The notes below the pieces were generated by a model, which worked only from the letters and a program-made list of their open reading frames with translations, did not search any database and had not been told where the DNA came from. Made by a program: the position numbers and the translations under genes. From Variovorax sp. Root411 (GTDB taxonomy: Bacteria > Pseudomonadota > Gammaproteobacteria > Burkholderiales > Burkholderiaceae_C), in the NCBI RefSeq assembly GCF_001425205.1, contig NZ_LMDW01000001.1, forward strand, positions 807,928 to 871,927: a DNA stretch of 64,000 bases. Reading direction: 5' to 3'. How positions within the stretch are numbered: the stretch's first letter is position 1; the number at the start of each line of letters is the position of its first letter. Positions 36,002 to 43,355 of the stretch are shown piece by piece.

Positions 36002-37384
36002 ATGCAGCTCAGCGCGTCCATCTTCAAGGCCTATGACATTCGCGGCGTCGTGCCCGTCACTCTCGATGCGGAGGTGGCCGAAGCGCTCGGCCGGGCCTTC
36101 GGCAGCGCCGCCCGTGCCGCCGGCGAGAAGTCCGTGGCCGTGGGACGCGATGGCCGCCTGTCGGGCCCCGTGCTGGCCGAGGCGCTGATCAAGGGCCTCG
36201 TGGCCACCGGCGTCGAGGTGATCGACGTGGGCGCCGTCACCACCCCGATGCTGTACTTCGCGGCCCACACGCTGTGCACGAGCGGCATCCAGGTCACCGG
36301 CAGCCACAACCCCAAGGACTACAACGGCTTCAAGATGGTGCTGGCCGGCCGCGCGATCTACGGCGACGAGATCCAGGGCCTGCGCAAGACCATGGAAGCC
36401 GGCACCGCGCAGCTCGCCCCCAGCGGCAGTGTGCGCAAGGTCGACGTGACCGAGGCCTACGTGAAGCGCATTGCCGGCGACATCAAGCTGGCACGCCCGA
36501 TGAAGATCGTGGTCGACTCGGGCAACGGCATCGCGGGTGCATCGGCCCCGGCCATCTTCCGCGCCATCGGCTGCGAGGTGACCGAACTGTTCAGCGAAGT
36601 CGACGGCGACTTCCCCAACCACCATCCCGATCCGAGCAAGCCCGAGAACCTCAAGGACCTGATGGCCGCGCTGGCCGCGGGCGATGCCGAACTGGGCCTG
36701 GCTTTCGACGGCGACGGCGACCGCCTGGGCATCGTCACCAAGGACGGCCAGAACATCTTCCCCGACCGCCAGATGCAGCTCTTTGCGCAGGACGTGCTGT
36801 CGCGCGTGCCTGGCGGCACCATCGTCTACGACGTGAAGTGCTCGCAGCGCCTGGCGCCGGCCATCGAGGCCGCGGGCGGCGTGCCGATGATCTTCAAGAC
36901 CGGCCATTCGCTCATCAAGGCGAAGATGAAGGAAATCGATTCGCCGCTGGGTGGCGAGATGAGCGGTCACATCTTCTTCAAGGAGCGCTGGTTCGGCTTC
37001 GACGACGGCACCTATGCGGGCTGCCGGCTGCTCGAAATCCTGAGCAAGAGCCCGAACGCGAGCGACGTGCTCAACGCGCTGCCCACCAGCTTCTCGACGC
37101 CCGAACTGAACGTGCCCTGCGCCGAAGGCGAGCCGCACACCGTGGTCGACAAGCTCGTGAAGGGCGCGAGCTTCGCGGCCCCGGCCAAGGTCTCGACCAT
37201 CGACGGCCTGCGCGTCGACTGGCCCGATGGCTTCGGCCTGATCCGCGCATCGAACACCACCCCCGTGCTCGTGCTTCGCTTCGAAGGCCAGACCGATGCC
37301 GCGCTGAAGCGCATCGAAACCGAGATGCTCGCGCTGCTGCGTACGGCCAAGCCCGACGCCAAGCTCGCCGAAGCGTCCCACTGA
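36002..37384 (+). CDS. Phosphomannomutase/phosphoglucomutase
   Basis: A 460-residue AlgC/PMM-PGM enzyme moving phosphate between C1 and C6 of mannose or glucose. Catalytic phosphoserine Ser101 in TGSHNPKDYNG; metal loop DGDGDRLG; sugar-binding GGEMSGH; phosphate-binding RASNTTPVL. It supplies precursors for LPS and exopolysaccharide. The start is ATG 36002 (MQLSASIFKAYDIRG) with AGGGA before it; a much longer frame upstream is antisense to ogt and the Ada-AlkA gene and is not coding. waaA starts 4 bp after the stop. Confidence 0.93.
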   Translation: MQLSASIFKAYDIRGVVPVTLDAEVAEALGRAFGSAARAAGEKSVAVGRDGRLSGPVLAEALIKGLVATGVEVIDVGAVTTPMLYFAAHTLCTSGIQVTGSHNPKDYNGFKMVLAGRAIYGDEIQGLRKTMEAGTAQLAPSGSVRKVDVTEAYVKRIAGDIKLARPMKIVVDSGNGIAGASAPAIFRAIGCEVTELFSEVDGDFPNHHPDPSKPENLKDLMAALAAGDAELGLAFDGDGDRLGIVTKDGQNIFPDRQMQLFAQDVLSRVPGGTIVYDVKCSQRLAPAIEAAGGVPMIFKTGHSLIKAKMKEIDSPLGGEMSGHIFFKERWFGFDDGTYAGCRLLEILSKSPNASDVLNALPTSFSTPELNVPCAEGEPHTVVDKLVKGASFAAPAKVSTIDGLRVDWPDGFGLIRASNTTPVLVLRFEGQTDAALKRIETEMLALLRTAKPDAKLAEASH

Positions 37385-37388
37385 GCCT

Positions 37389-38771
37389 GTGCGTTCCCTG
37401 CTGCTGCGCCTCTACGGCGTCTTCACCACCGTTGTGCAACCGCTCGTGCGCCGCAAGCTGCGGCGCCGCGCGGAGGCCGAGCCGGGCTATGGCGTGGCCG
37501 TGGAAGAGCGCTTCGGCCACTACGACGAAGCCACCACCGGCCAGGCCCAATGCTGGGTGCATGCGGTTTCGCTCGGCGAGACCCGCGCGGCCGCCATCCT
37601 GATCGCCGAACTGCGCAGGCAGTACCCGGGCATCCCGATCCTGCTCACGCACGGCACCGCCACCGGCCGTGAAGAAGGCGCCAAGCTGCTCGAACCGGGC
37701 GACACGCAGGTCTGGCAGCCATGGGACACGCCGGGCGCGGTGGCGCGTTTCCTGGACCGCTTCGAGCCGCGCATCGGCGTGCTGATGGAGACCGAGGTCT
37801 GGCCCGAAATGGCCGCCGCCTGCGCAGAGCGCCGCATTCCGCTGGTACTGGCCAACGCGCGGCTCAACGAGAAATCGCTGGCCGCGGCCGAACGGCTCGC
37901 ATGGCTCGCGCGGCCCGCCTACTCGGCCCTTGCGGCCGTGTGGGCGCAGACCGAAGCCGATGCGCACCGGCTGGTGTCGCTCGGCGCCAAGGTGGCCGGC
38001 ATCTACGGCAACCTCAAGTTCGACGCCACGCCCGACGTGCGCCAGCTGAACGCGGCCGTGTCGCTGCGCGAGCGCCTGCCGCGGCCGATGGTCGTGCTCG
38101 CGAGCTCGCGCGACGGTGAGGAGCGGATGCTGCTCGAAGTGCTCAAGCGCTTCGGCGCGACCTCGCCCGTGCCGCCGGAGCAGGGCGCGATCCGCTCGAT
38201 TGCCAAGCGCGTGCACGACGTGCAATGGATGATCGTGCCGCGCCACCCGCAGCGCTTCGATGAAGTGGCGGCGCTGATTGAAGCCGAAGGCTTCGCCGTG
38301 GCGCGCCGCAGCGCGGCGGGCCAGCCGGCCGAGGCAGAGATCTGGCTCGGCGATTCGCTGGGCGAGATGGCGCTGTACTACGGCCTGGCCGACGTAGCAC
38401 TGCTGGGCGGCAGCTTCGAGCCGCTGGGCGGGCAGAACCTGATCGAGCCGGCGGCCTGCGGCTGCCCGGTGGTCATGGGACCGTCGACTTTCAACTTCGC
38501 CGAGGCGGCGCAGCTCTCGCTGGCGGCCGGCGCATCGCTGCGCGTCGAGAACATGGAGCAGGCCGTCACGGCCGCGCTGAAGCTGGTCGAGAACCCCGAG
38601 CGCCGCGCCACGATGGCGCAGGCCGCGCTGGCGTTCTCTTCGTCGAATCGCGGAGCGGCCGAGCGCACGGCGGCCGCGGTGCTGGCGATTGCGCAGGCGG
38701 CGGAGCCTGTCGCGTCGGAACATGCGCCGCTCGAAAGCGAGCCGCCGCGCGCCGAACCCACACTCGACTGA
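37389..38771 (+). CDS. waaA: 3-deoxy-D-manno-octulosonic acid (Kdo) transferase
   Basis: A 460-residue inner-membrane-associated glycosyltransferase that adds Kdo to lipid IVA. An N-terminal hydrophobic/basic anchor (LLLRLYGVFTTVVQPLVRR) is followed by HAVSLGETRAA with the catalytic Glu, LLTHGTATGRE and the CMP-Kdo-binding FEPLGGQNLIEPAACGCPVV region. The start is GTG 37389, 4 bp after the phosphomannomutase stop. The tail carries about 30 extra Ala/Glu/Pro-rich residues. It faces tolC across a repeat-bearing gap. Confidence 0.93.
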   Translation: MRSLLLRLYGVFTTVVQPLVRRKLRRRAEAEPGYGVAVEERFGHYDEATTGQAQCWVHAVSLGETRAAAILIAELRRQYPGIPILLTHGTATGREEGAKLLEPGDTQVWQPWDTPGAVARFLDRFEPRIGVLMETEVWPEMAAACAERRIPLVLANARLNEKSLAAAERLAWLARPAYSALAAVWAQTEADAHRLVSLGAKVAGIYGNLKFDATPDVRQLNAAVSLRERLPRPMVVLASSRDGEERMLLEVLKRFGATSPVPPEQGAIRSIAKRVHDVQWMIVPRHPQRFDEVAALIEAEGFAVARRSAAGQPAEAEIWLGDSLGEMALYYGLADVALLGGSFEPLGGQNLIEPAACGCPVVMGPSTFNFAEAAQLSLAAGASLRVENMEQAVTAALKLVENPERRATMAQAALAFSSSNRGAAERTAAAVLAIAQAAEPVASEHAPLESEPPRAEPTLD

Positions 38772-38783
38772 GTTTGCATGGCT

Positions 38784-38892
38784 CCTTCCCCCTCTGGGGG
38801 AAGGCTGGGATGGGGGCAAGCGCCCAACGAGCGCCGCAGTGGGGCCGAGGCCGTTGTGCCCCCACCCCGGCCCTCCCCCGGGAGGGGAGGGA
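38784..38892. repeat. REP-like GC-rich inverted repeat pair (copy A)
   Basis: Two palindromic units (38784-38817 and 38858-38892), oriented head to head between the waaA and tolC 3' ends. The core of the first unit, GGGGGAAGGCTGGGATGGGG plus one G, recurs in reverse complement near 45490. These may act as bidirectional terminators or REP elements. Confidence 0.7.
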
Positions 38893-38901
38893 GAAAGAGC
38901 T

Positions 38902-40437
38902 TCAGCGCACCGGCGGATTGAGGATCACCGGCGGCACCGGTGCCGTCGGCATCGTCGGCGCCGGCGGATTGAACGGCGGCACCGGCACCGGCGGAATCAC
39001 CGGAATGCTCGGCGGCGCGACCGGCGTCGTTGTGCTGCGATCCGGCCCCGTGGCCGGAGGCACCGCCGGCACGCTGCCGCTGCTCGCCAGCGTCGCGTTG
39101 ATCGCGTTCATGTCGTCGATCGTCAGCGTGCCATTCGCCTGGCGCAGCTTCAGGTTGCCCAGCAGCACGTTGTAGCGGGCCTGCGCGAGGTCGCGCTTGG
39201 TCTGGAACAGCTGGCTCTGCGAATTCAGCACGTCGATGTTGATGCGCACGCCCACCTGGTAGCCCAGCCGGTTGGCGTCGAGCGCGCTCTGGCTCGAGGC
39301 CTCGGCCGCTTCCAGCGCCTTCACCTGCCCCGCGCCCGAGACGAGCCCGAGGTACGCCGCGCGCGTGGCCTGCGCCACGCTGCGCTTGGTGCCGTCGAGC
39401 ACGCTGCGAGACTGGTCCTCGAGCGCCAGCGTTTCCTTGACGCGGTTCTCGGTGGCGAAGCCGGCGAACAGCGGCAGGTTGAACGTGACGCCGACGGTGG
39501 CCGCGTTGACGCGCGTGCCCACGGTGCTGGTGCTGGTGCCCGTCGGATTGCGCGTGACGTTGTAGCCCAGGTTGGCGTCGAGCGTGGGCTTGTGGCCGGC
39601 CTTGGCCTTGTCCACTTCGAGCCCGGCCACGTCGAGGCCCAGGCGGGCCTGCTGGATGGCGGGGTGCACGTCGTCGGCCTGCGCGACCCAGGCGTTGATG
39701 TCCGCGGGCATGGCGGCGGGCAGCACGACAGGCACCCGCAGCGGCACCGGTACGCTGCCGGGGCGGCCGACCAATTGGTCGAGCACGATCTTCTTTACCT
39801 GCAGGTCGTTCTCGGCCGCGATTTCCTGGGCAATTACCAGGTCGTAGCGCGCCTGTGCCTCGCGCGAATCGGTGATGGTGGAGGTGCCGACCTCGAAGTT
39901 GCGCTTGGCCGACGCCAGCTGCTCGGCCACGGCGACCTTCTGCGCACGCACGAGTGCCAGGCTGTCCTGGCTCGCGAGCACGTCGAAATACGCCTGGCTC
40001 ACGCGCACGATCAGGTCCTGCTCGGCAATGGTGAGCACCGCCTGCGCGATGTCGGCCTGGCGCTTGCCCTGCTCGTAGGTGGCCCAGTTGGCCGGCCGGT
40101 ACAGCGGCTGCGTGGCGTTGATGCCGACGTTCTGCGTGTTGAAGTCGCGCGGCGTGGTGGTGCCGCGGCCGGTGCCCGTGAGGGTGTCGATGTCGAGGTC
40201 GCTGCGCGTCACGCCGGCCGTGAGCCCGACGGCGGGCAGGATGCCGGCCTTGGCCTGCGCGGCGCGTGCGATGCTGGCATCGTACTGGGCCCGCGCGCCC
40301 TGGTAGGTGGCGTCGAAGCCGCGGGCGGATTCATAGAGTTCGTTCAGTGTCTGGCTCTGGGCCGGCGATGCGAGCAGGGCTGCGAAGAGGCTTGCGAGCG
40401 CTGCGGAAAGAGGCGAAAGCCGGGGCCTGGAAGGCAT
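38902..40437 (-). CDS. tolC: TolC-family outer-membrane channel
   Basis: A 511-residue outer-membrane efflux protein with a signal peptide (cleavage near SPAQSQ, residue 29). Two OEP repeats build the trimeric barrel and tunnel: LNELYESARGFDATYQGARAQYDA in outline at the start of the first, and the second near VHPAIQQARLGLDVAG. The helical hairpins contain long Ala/Gln-rich coiled coils. Unusually the last ~55 residues are Pro-rich (PAVPPATG, PVIPPVPVPPF, PVPPVILNPPV), beyond the folded domain. It is followed upstream by rhodanese and pcm, an arrangement common in betaproteobacteria. Confidence 0.92.
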   Translation of the reverse strand: MPSRPRLSPLSAALASLFAALLASPAQSQTLNELYESARGFDATYQGARAQYDASIARAAQAKAGILPAVGLTAGVTRSDLDIDTLTGTGRGTTTPRDFNTQNVGINATQPLYRPANWATYEQGKRQADIAQAVLTIAEQDLIVRVSQAYFDVLASQDSLALVRAQKVAVAEQLASAKRNFEVGTSTITDSREAQARYDLVIAQEIAAENDLQVKKIVLDQLVGRPGSVPVPLRVPVVLPAAMPADINAWVAQADDVHPAIQQARLGLDVAGLEVDKAKAGHKPTLDANLGYNVTRNPTGTSTSTVGTRVNAATVGVTFNLPLFAGFATENRVKETLALEDQSRSVLDGTKRSVAQATRAAYLGLVSGAGQVKALEAAEASSQSALDANRLGYQVGVRINIDVLNSQSQLFQTKRDLAQARYNVLLGNLKLRQANGTLTIDDMNAINATLASSGSVPAVPPATGPDRSTTTPVAPPSIPVIPPVPVPPFNPPAPTMPTAPVPPVILNPPVR

Positions 40438-40458
40438 TGAACGTCCTTGAAGAAAGAA

Positions 40459-40794
40459 TCAGTAGCGCGGGACCGTGGGGTCGTGCGAGGACCAGGCGTC
40501 GATGCCGCCCGCCACATTGGCGAGCTCGGCAAAGCCGTTCTGGTTCAGGAAGGCGGCCACGCGCTGGCTGCGCGCGCCGTGATGGCAGAGGCAGGCGATG
40601 CGGTGGTCCTGGCCCAGTTCGGCCAGCCGCCCGGGAATCTCGTTCATCGGAATCGTGACCAGGGTGAAGCCTTGGGGCGCGACGCTCGCGGTCTGCAGTT
40701 CCCAGGGCTCGCGCACGTCGAGCAGCACAGGGGCGGCGTCGGCGTTCTGGGCGAACCAGGCGGCAAGGTCGGCGGGGCGGACTTGGTCGATCAT
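40459..40794 (-). CDS. Rhodanese-like sulfurtransferase
   Basis: A 111-residue single-domain rhodanese. The active-site Cys70 sits in CLCHHGARSQ; LLDVREPWE is the domain's first signature. It moves sulfane sulfur, the partner being unknown. It lies 16 bp after pcm and 21 bp before tolC on the same strand. Confidence 0.92.
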   Translation of the reverse strand: MIDQVRPADLAAWFAQNADAAPVLLDVREPWELQTASVAPQGFTLVTIPMNEIPGRLAELGQDHRIACLCHHGARSQRVAAFLNQNGFAELANVAGGIDAWSSHDPTVPRY

Positions 40795-40810
40795 TCGGTC
40801 AACCGCCCGC

Positions 40811-41488
40811 TCAGAACGAGAAGCGCGAGGGCTCGGGGAAGTTCAGCAGCCGCGGGGCCACGGTGTCCCAAGGCTGGAGGGTGTCCCACTTGCTTTCGCT
40901 GGTGCGGGTGACGAAGTGGGCGCGCATCATCGGCTCTTCGCCCACGATGGCCGAGAGGCGGCCGCCGACCTTGAGCGAACCCAGCAGGTTCTGCGGAATG
41001 CGCGCGACCGAGCCGCTGAGCACGATCACGTCGAAGCTCGGGCCGCTGGCCAGCGGCACGGCGCCGTCGGCATGGCGCACTTCGACGTTGGTCACGCCGT
41101 TCTGGCGCAGCGTCTCGGCGGCGCGGGCGGCCAGCACGGGGTTGATTTCGAGCGACAGCACCTGCGCGGCGCGGGCGCCCAGCAGGGCGGCCATGAAGCC
41201 GGAGCCGGTGCCGATCTCGAGCACCGATTCATGCTTCTGGATGTGCAGGTCCTGCAGCGTGCGGGCCTCGACCTTGGGCGACAGCATGATCTCGCCGGGC
41301 ACCGAACCGTCCAGCAGCGGCAGCTCCATGTCGAAGAAGGACAGCGTGCGGTGCGCGTCGGGCACGTAGTCTTCGCGGCGGATTTCGGCCAGCAGTTCGA
41401 GGATGTCGGTTTCCAGCACGTCCCAGGGGCGGATCTGCTGTTCGATCATGTTGAAGCGCAGGCGCTCGAGGGTGGGGGTGGGGTTCAT
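40811..41488 (-). CDS. pcm: Protein-L-isoaspartate O-methyltransferase family
   Basis: A 225-residue class I SAM methyltransferase. SAM-binding motif VLEIGTGSGFMAALL; the N-terminal RFNMIEQQIRPWDV and SPKVEARTLQDL match the PCMT branch. The canonical repair of isoaspartyl residues is likely but the short betaproteobacterial type next to tolC has not been shown to do it. First gene of the pcm-rhodanese-tolC run. Confidence 0.85.
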   Translation of the reverse strand: MNPTPTLERLRFNMIEQQIRPWDVLETDILELLAEIRREDYVPDAHRTLSFFDMELPLLDGSVPGEIMLSPKVEARTLQDLHIQKHESVLEIGTGSGFMAALLGARAAQVLSLEINPVLAARAAETLRQNGVTNVEVRHADGAVPLASGPSFDVIVLSGSVARIPQNLLGSLKVGGRLSAIVGEEPMMRAHFVTRTSESKWDTLQPWDTVAPRLLNFPEPSRFSF

Positions 41489-41509
41489 GGCGTGGCTTTC
41501 CTTGTGGGC

Positions 41510-42223
41510 TCAGGACAAACCTTCAATTTTAGGCGTCGCTGGCGACGCCGCCGGTCCGGAGCGCATGCAGAGTCCGTTGATCACCACGTCGGCCTGGGTG
41601 GCGAGGTACTTTTCAGGGTCGAGGGCGGACGCGCCGTCGACACAGACCATGGCCGAATGCTTCCAGAGCATGATGAAGACCATGGGCGCCACCACCGAAT
41701 AGATCGCATGGTCGACGTCGATGGACGTGAACTCGCCGCTGTCGATGCCGCGCTGGAAAATGCGCCGCAGCAACTCGTGGCCGGGGCGGACCACCTCGCG
41801 GCGGTAGAACTCCGCCAGGTCGGGAAAGTTGGCGCCCTCGCTCATCATGAGCTTGGTCAGGCCCGAGGCCTGGGTCTTGCCGACGCGCTCCCACCACACA
41901 CTCATGCAGTAGCGCAGCATGTCGGCCGTGGTGCCCTCGAAAGCCTCGAATTCGGCATTCCACTCGGTGAAACGGCCGCCGAGGTTTTCCATGACCACGG
42001 CCTTGAAAAGTTCTTCCTTGCTCGGAAAATAGAGAAAGAGGGTGCCCTTGGAGACGCCGGCACGCGCCGCCACTTCCTCGGAGCGGGTGGCGGCAAAGCC
42101 TTTTTCGACGAACAGGTCGAGCGCGGCGGCCAGCAGTTCGCCGGGGCGCGCCTCTTTCCGGCGCTCGCGCTTGGCGCGCACCGGGCAGATGATCTTGTCG
42201 ACGAAGGAACGGGGCGGGGACAT
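41510..42223 (-). CDS. TetR/AcrR-family regulator
   Basis: A 237-residue repressor. The N-terminal helix-turn-helix (about 25-70) reads AALDLFVEKGFAATRSEEVAARAGVSKGTLFLYFPSKEELF in outline, ending in the TetR hallmark LFLYFPSKEEL. The C-terminal helical domain binds an unknown ligand. ATG 42223 is preferred: the longer frame upstream reaches into the msrA promoter. An imperfect 22-bp palindrome (42228-42249) lies right before the start and is a candidate operator. The pcm-tolC run begins 21 bp after its stop, so it may control this export block. Confidence 0.88.
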   Translation of the reverse strand: MSPPRSFVDKIICPVRAKRERRKEARPGELLAAALDLFVEKGFAATRSEEVAARAGVSKGTLFLYFPSKEELFKAVVMENLGGRFTEWNAEFEAFEGTTADMLRYCMSVWWERVGKTQASGLTKLMMSEGANFPDLAEFYRREVVRPGHELLRRIFQRGIDSGEFTSIDVDHAIYSVVAPMVFIMLWKHSAMVCVDGASALDPEKYLATQADVVINGLCMRSGPAASPATPKIEGLS

Positions 42224-42227
42224 GGTG

Positions 42228-42249
42228 TTAATGACTCGCGGGTTAGTAA
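42228..42249. promoter_or_regulatory. Candidate TetR operator
   Basis: TTAATGACTCG and CGGGTTAGTAA form an imperfect dyad (8 of 11 positions), AT-rich at both outer ends, 4 bp upstream of the tetR start and 77 bp before msrA. Typical size and place for a TetR-family site. Confidence 0.4.
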
Positions 42250-42325
42250 TGTAGTGACCGGCATCCGTCACGTCAAGTCGCGACAATACCGGGCTCGTCT
42301 TTTTCCAACCGCCCGGAGCCGCACC

Positions 42326-42877
42326 ATGTCCACTTCATCGCCGCCCACCGAAACCGTCGTGCTCGGCGGAGGCTGCTTCTGGTGCACCGAGGCGGTGTTC
42401 GACCGGGTGCAGGGCGTGCTGGACGTGGAATCGGGCTATTGCAACGGCCAGGCCGTCAACCCGACCTACGAGCAGGTCTGCACCGGCCGTACCGGCCACG
42501 CTGAGGTGGTGAAGCTCGAATTCGACCCCGCGCAGATCAGCCTGCGCGAAGTCCTCGAAATCTTCTTCGTCGTGCACGACCCGACCACACTCAACCGCCA
42601 GGGCAACGACGCCGGCACCCAGTACCGCAGCGGCATCTACTACACCGGCGACGCGCAGAAGCAGGTGGCCGAGGAGGTCATCCGCGAGATCGCGGCCAGC
42701 AAGACCTACAGCTCGCCTGTCGTGACCGAGGTGGCGCAGCTCGCCAATTACTCGACGGCCGAGGCCTATCACCAGGATTACTTCCTGAACAACCCGAACC
42801 AGGGCTACTGCGCGTTCGTCGTGGGCCCCAAGGTCGAGAAGTTCCAGAAGACCTTCGCGTCGCGCGTCAAGGCCTGA
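42326..42877 (+). CDS. msrA: Peptide methionine (S)-S-oxide reductase
   Basis: A 183-residue MsrA that repairs oxidised methionine. Catalytic Cys17 in GGGCFWCTEAVF; further motifs GYCNGQAVNPTYEQVC and RSGIYY. Cys20 and the Cys in NQGYCAF may act in regeneration. ATG 42326. Divergent from the TetR gene. Confidence 0.95.
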   Translation: MSTSSPPTETVVLGGGCFWCTEAVFDRVQGVLDVESGYCNGQAVNPTYEQVCTGRTGHAEVVKLEFDPAQISLREVLEIFFVVHDPTTLNRQGNDAGTQYRSGIYYTGDAQKQVAEEVIREIAASKTYSSPVVTEVAQLANYSTAEAYHQDYFLNNPNQGYCAFVVGPKVEKFQKTFASRVKA

Positions 42878-42900
42878 GCGCCGACCGGTACCTGCGCCCC

Positions 42901-43275
42901 GTGCATCTCTCCATCCGCCAGCCCCGGACCCGTTCGACCCGTGCGCTCGTCATCGCGCTGATGGTCGCGGTGTGGTTCGCGGGCACGCTGGGGCTGATGC
43001 ACCGCTCGCTGCACGTGCCGGGCCTGCCCGCCGCGGCGGCGGCGCAAGTTGCCCACAAGCATACGGGCCACCAATTGGCCAGCCTGTTCGGCGAACACAA
43101 CGACGCCGAGTGCCGGCTGTACGACCAGCTCTCGCACGGCTCCGGCGTGCTCGGCGTGCCGCTGGTGGTGCTGCCGATGCTGCTGCCGTCGGCCACCTTT
43201 GCTTTTCTCGAGGGCGAATCCGTCGCCCGCTGGGTCGCGCTGTTCGACGCGCGCGGCCCGCCTTCCACTCGCTGA
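42901..43275 (+). CDS. Small His-rich membrane protein upstream of a metal TonB receptor
   Basis: A 124-residue protein with one N-terminal membrane segment (RALVIALMVAVWFAGTLGLM), a likely metal-binding stretch (HKHTGHQL, then GEHNDAECRLYDQ) and a second hydrophobic segment (about 80-100). The start is GTG 42901. It resembles the DUF2946-type proteins that often precede metal-related TonB receptors; a metal-handling role is inferred from the His/Cys content and the ZnuD-like neighbour 80 bp downstream. Confidence 0.65.
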   Translation: MHLSIRQPRTRSTRALVIALMVAVWFAGTLGLMHRSLHVPGLPAAAAAQVAHKHTGHQLASLFGEHNDAECRLYDQLSHGSGVLGVPLVVLPMLLPSATFAFLEGESVARWVALFDARGPPSTR

Positions 43276-43355
43276 ATCCCCTGTGTTCCGGCTGCTGCAC
43301 CCGCTTCCTGCGCGGGTGGCGGCCGGTCGTTTCCCGATTCAACGAGTGTCCCTTC

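Noticed and set aside
42878..43355. Zur box before the ZnuD-like receptor
   Set aside because: No AT-rich palindrome resembling a Zur site was found in the gap or before the small His-rich gene.
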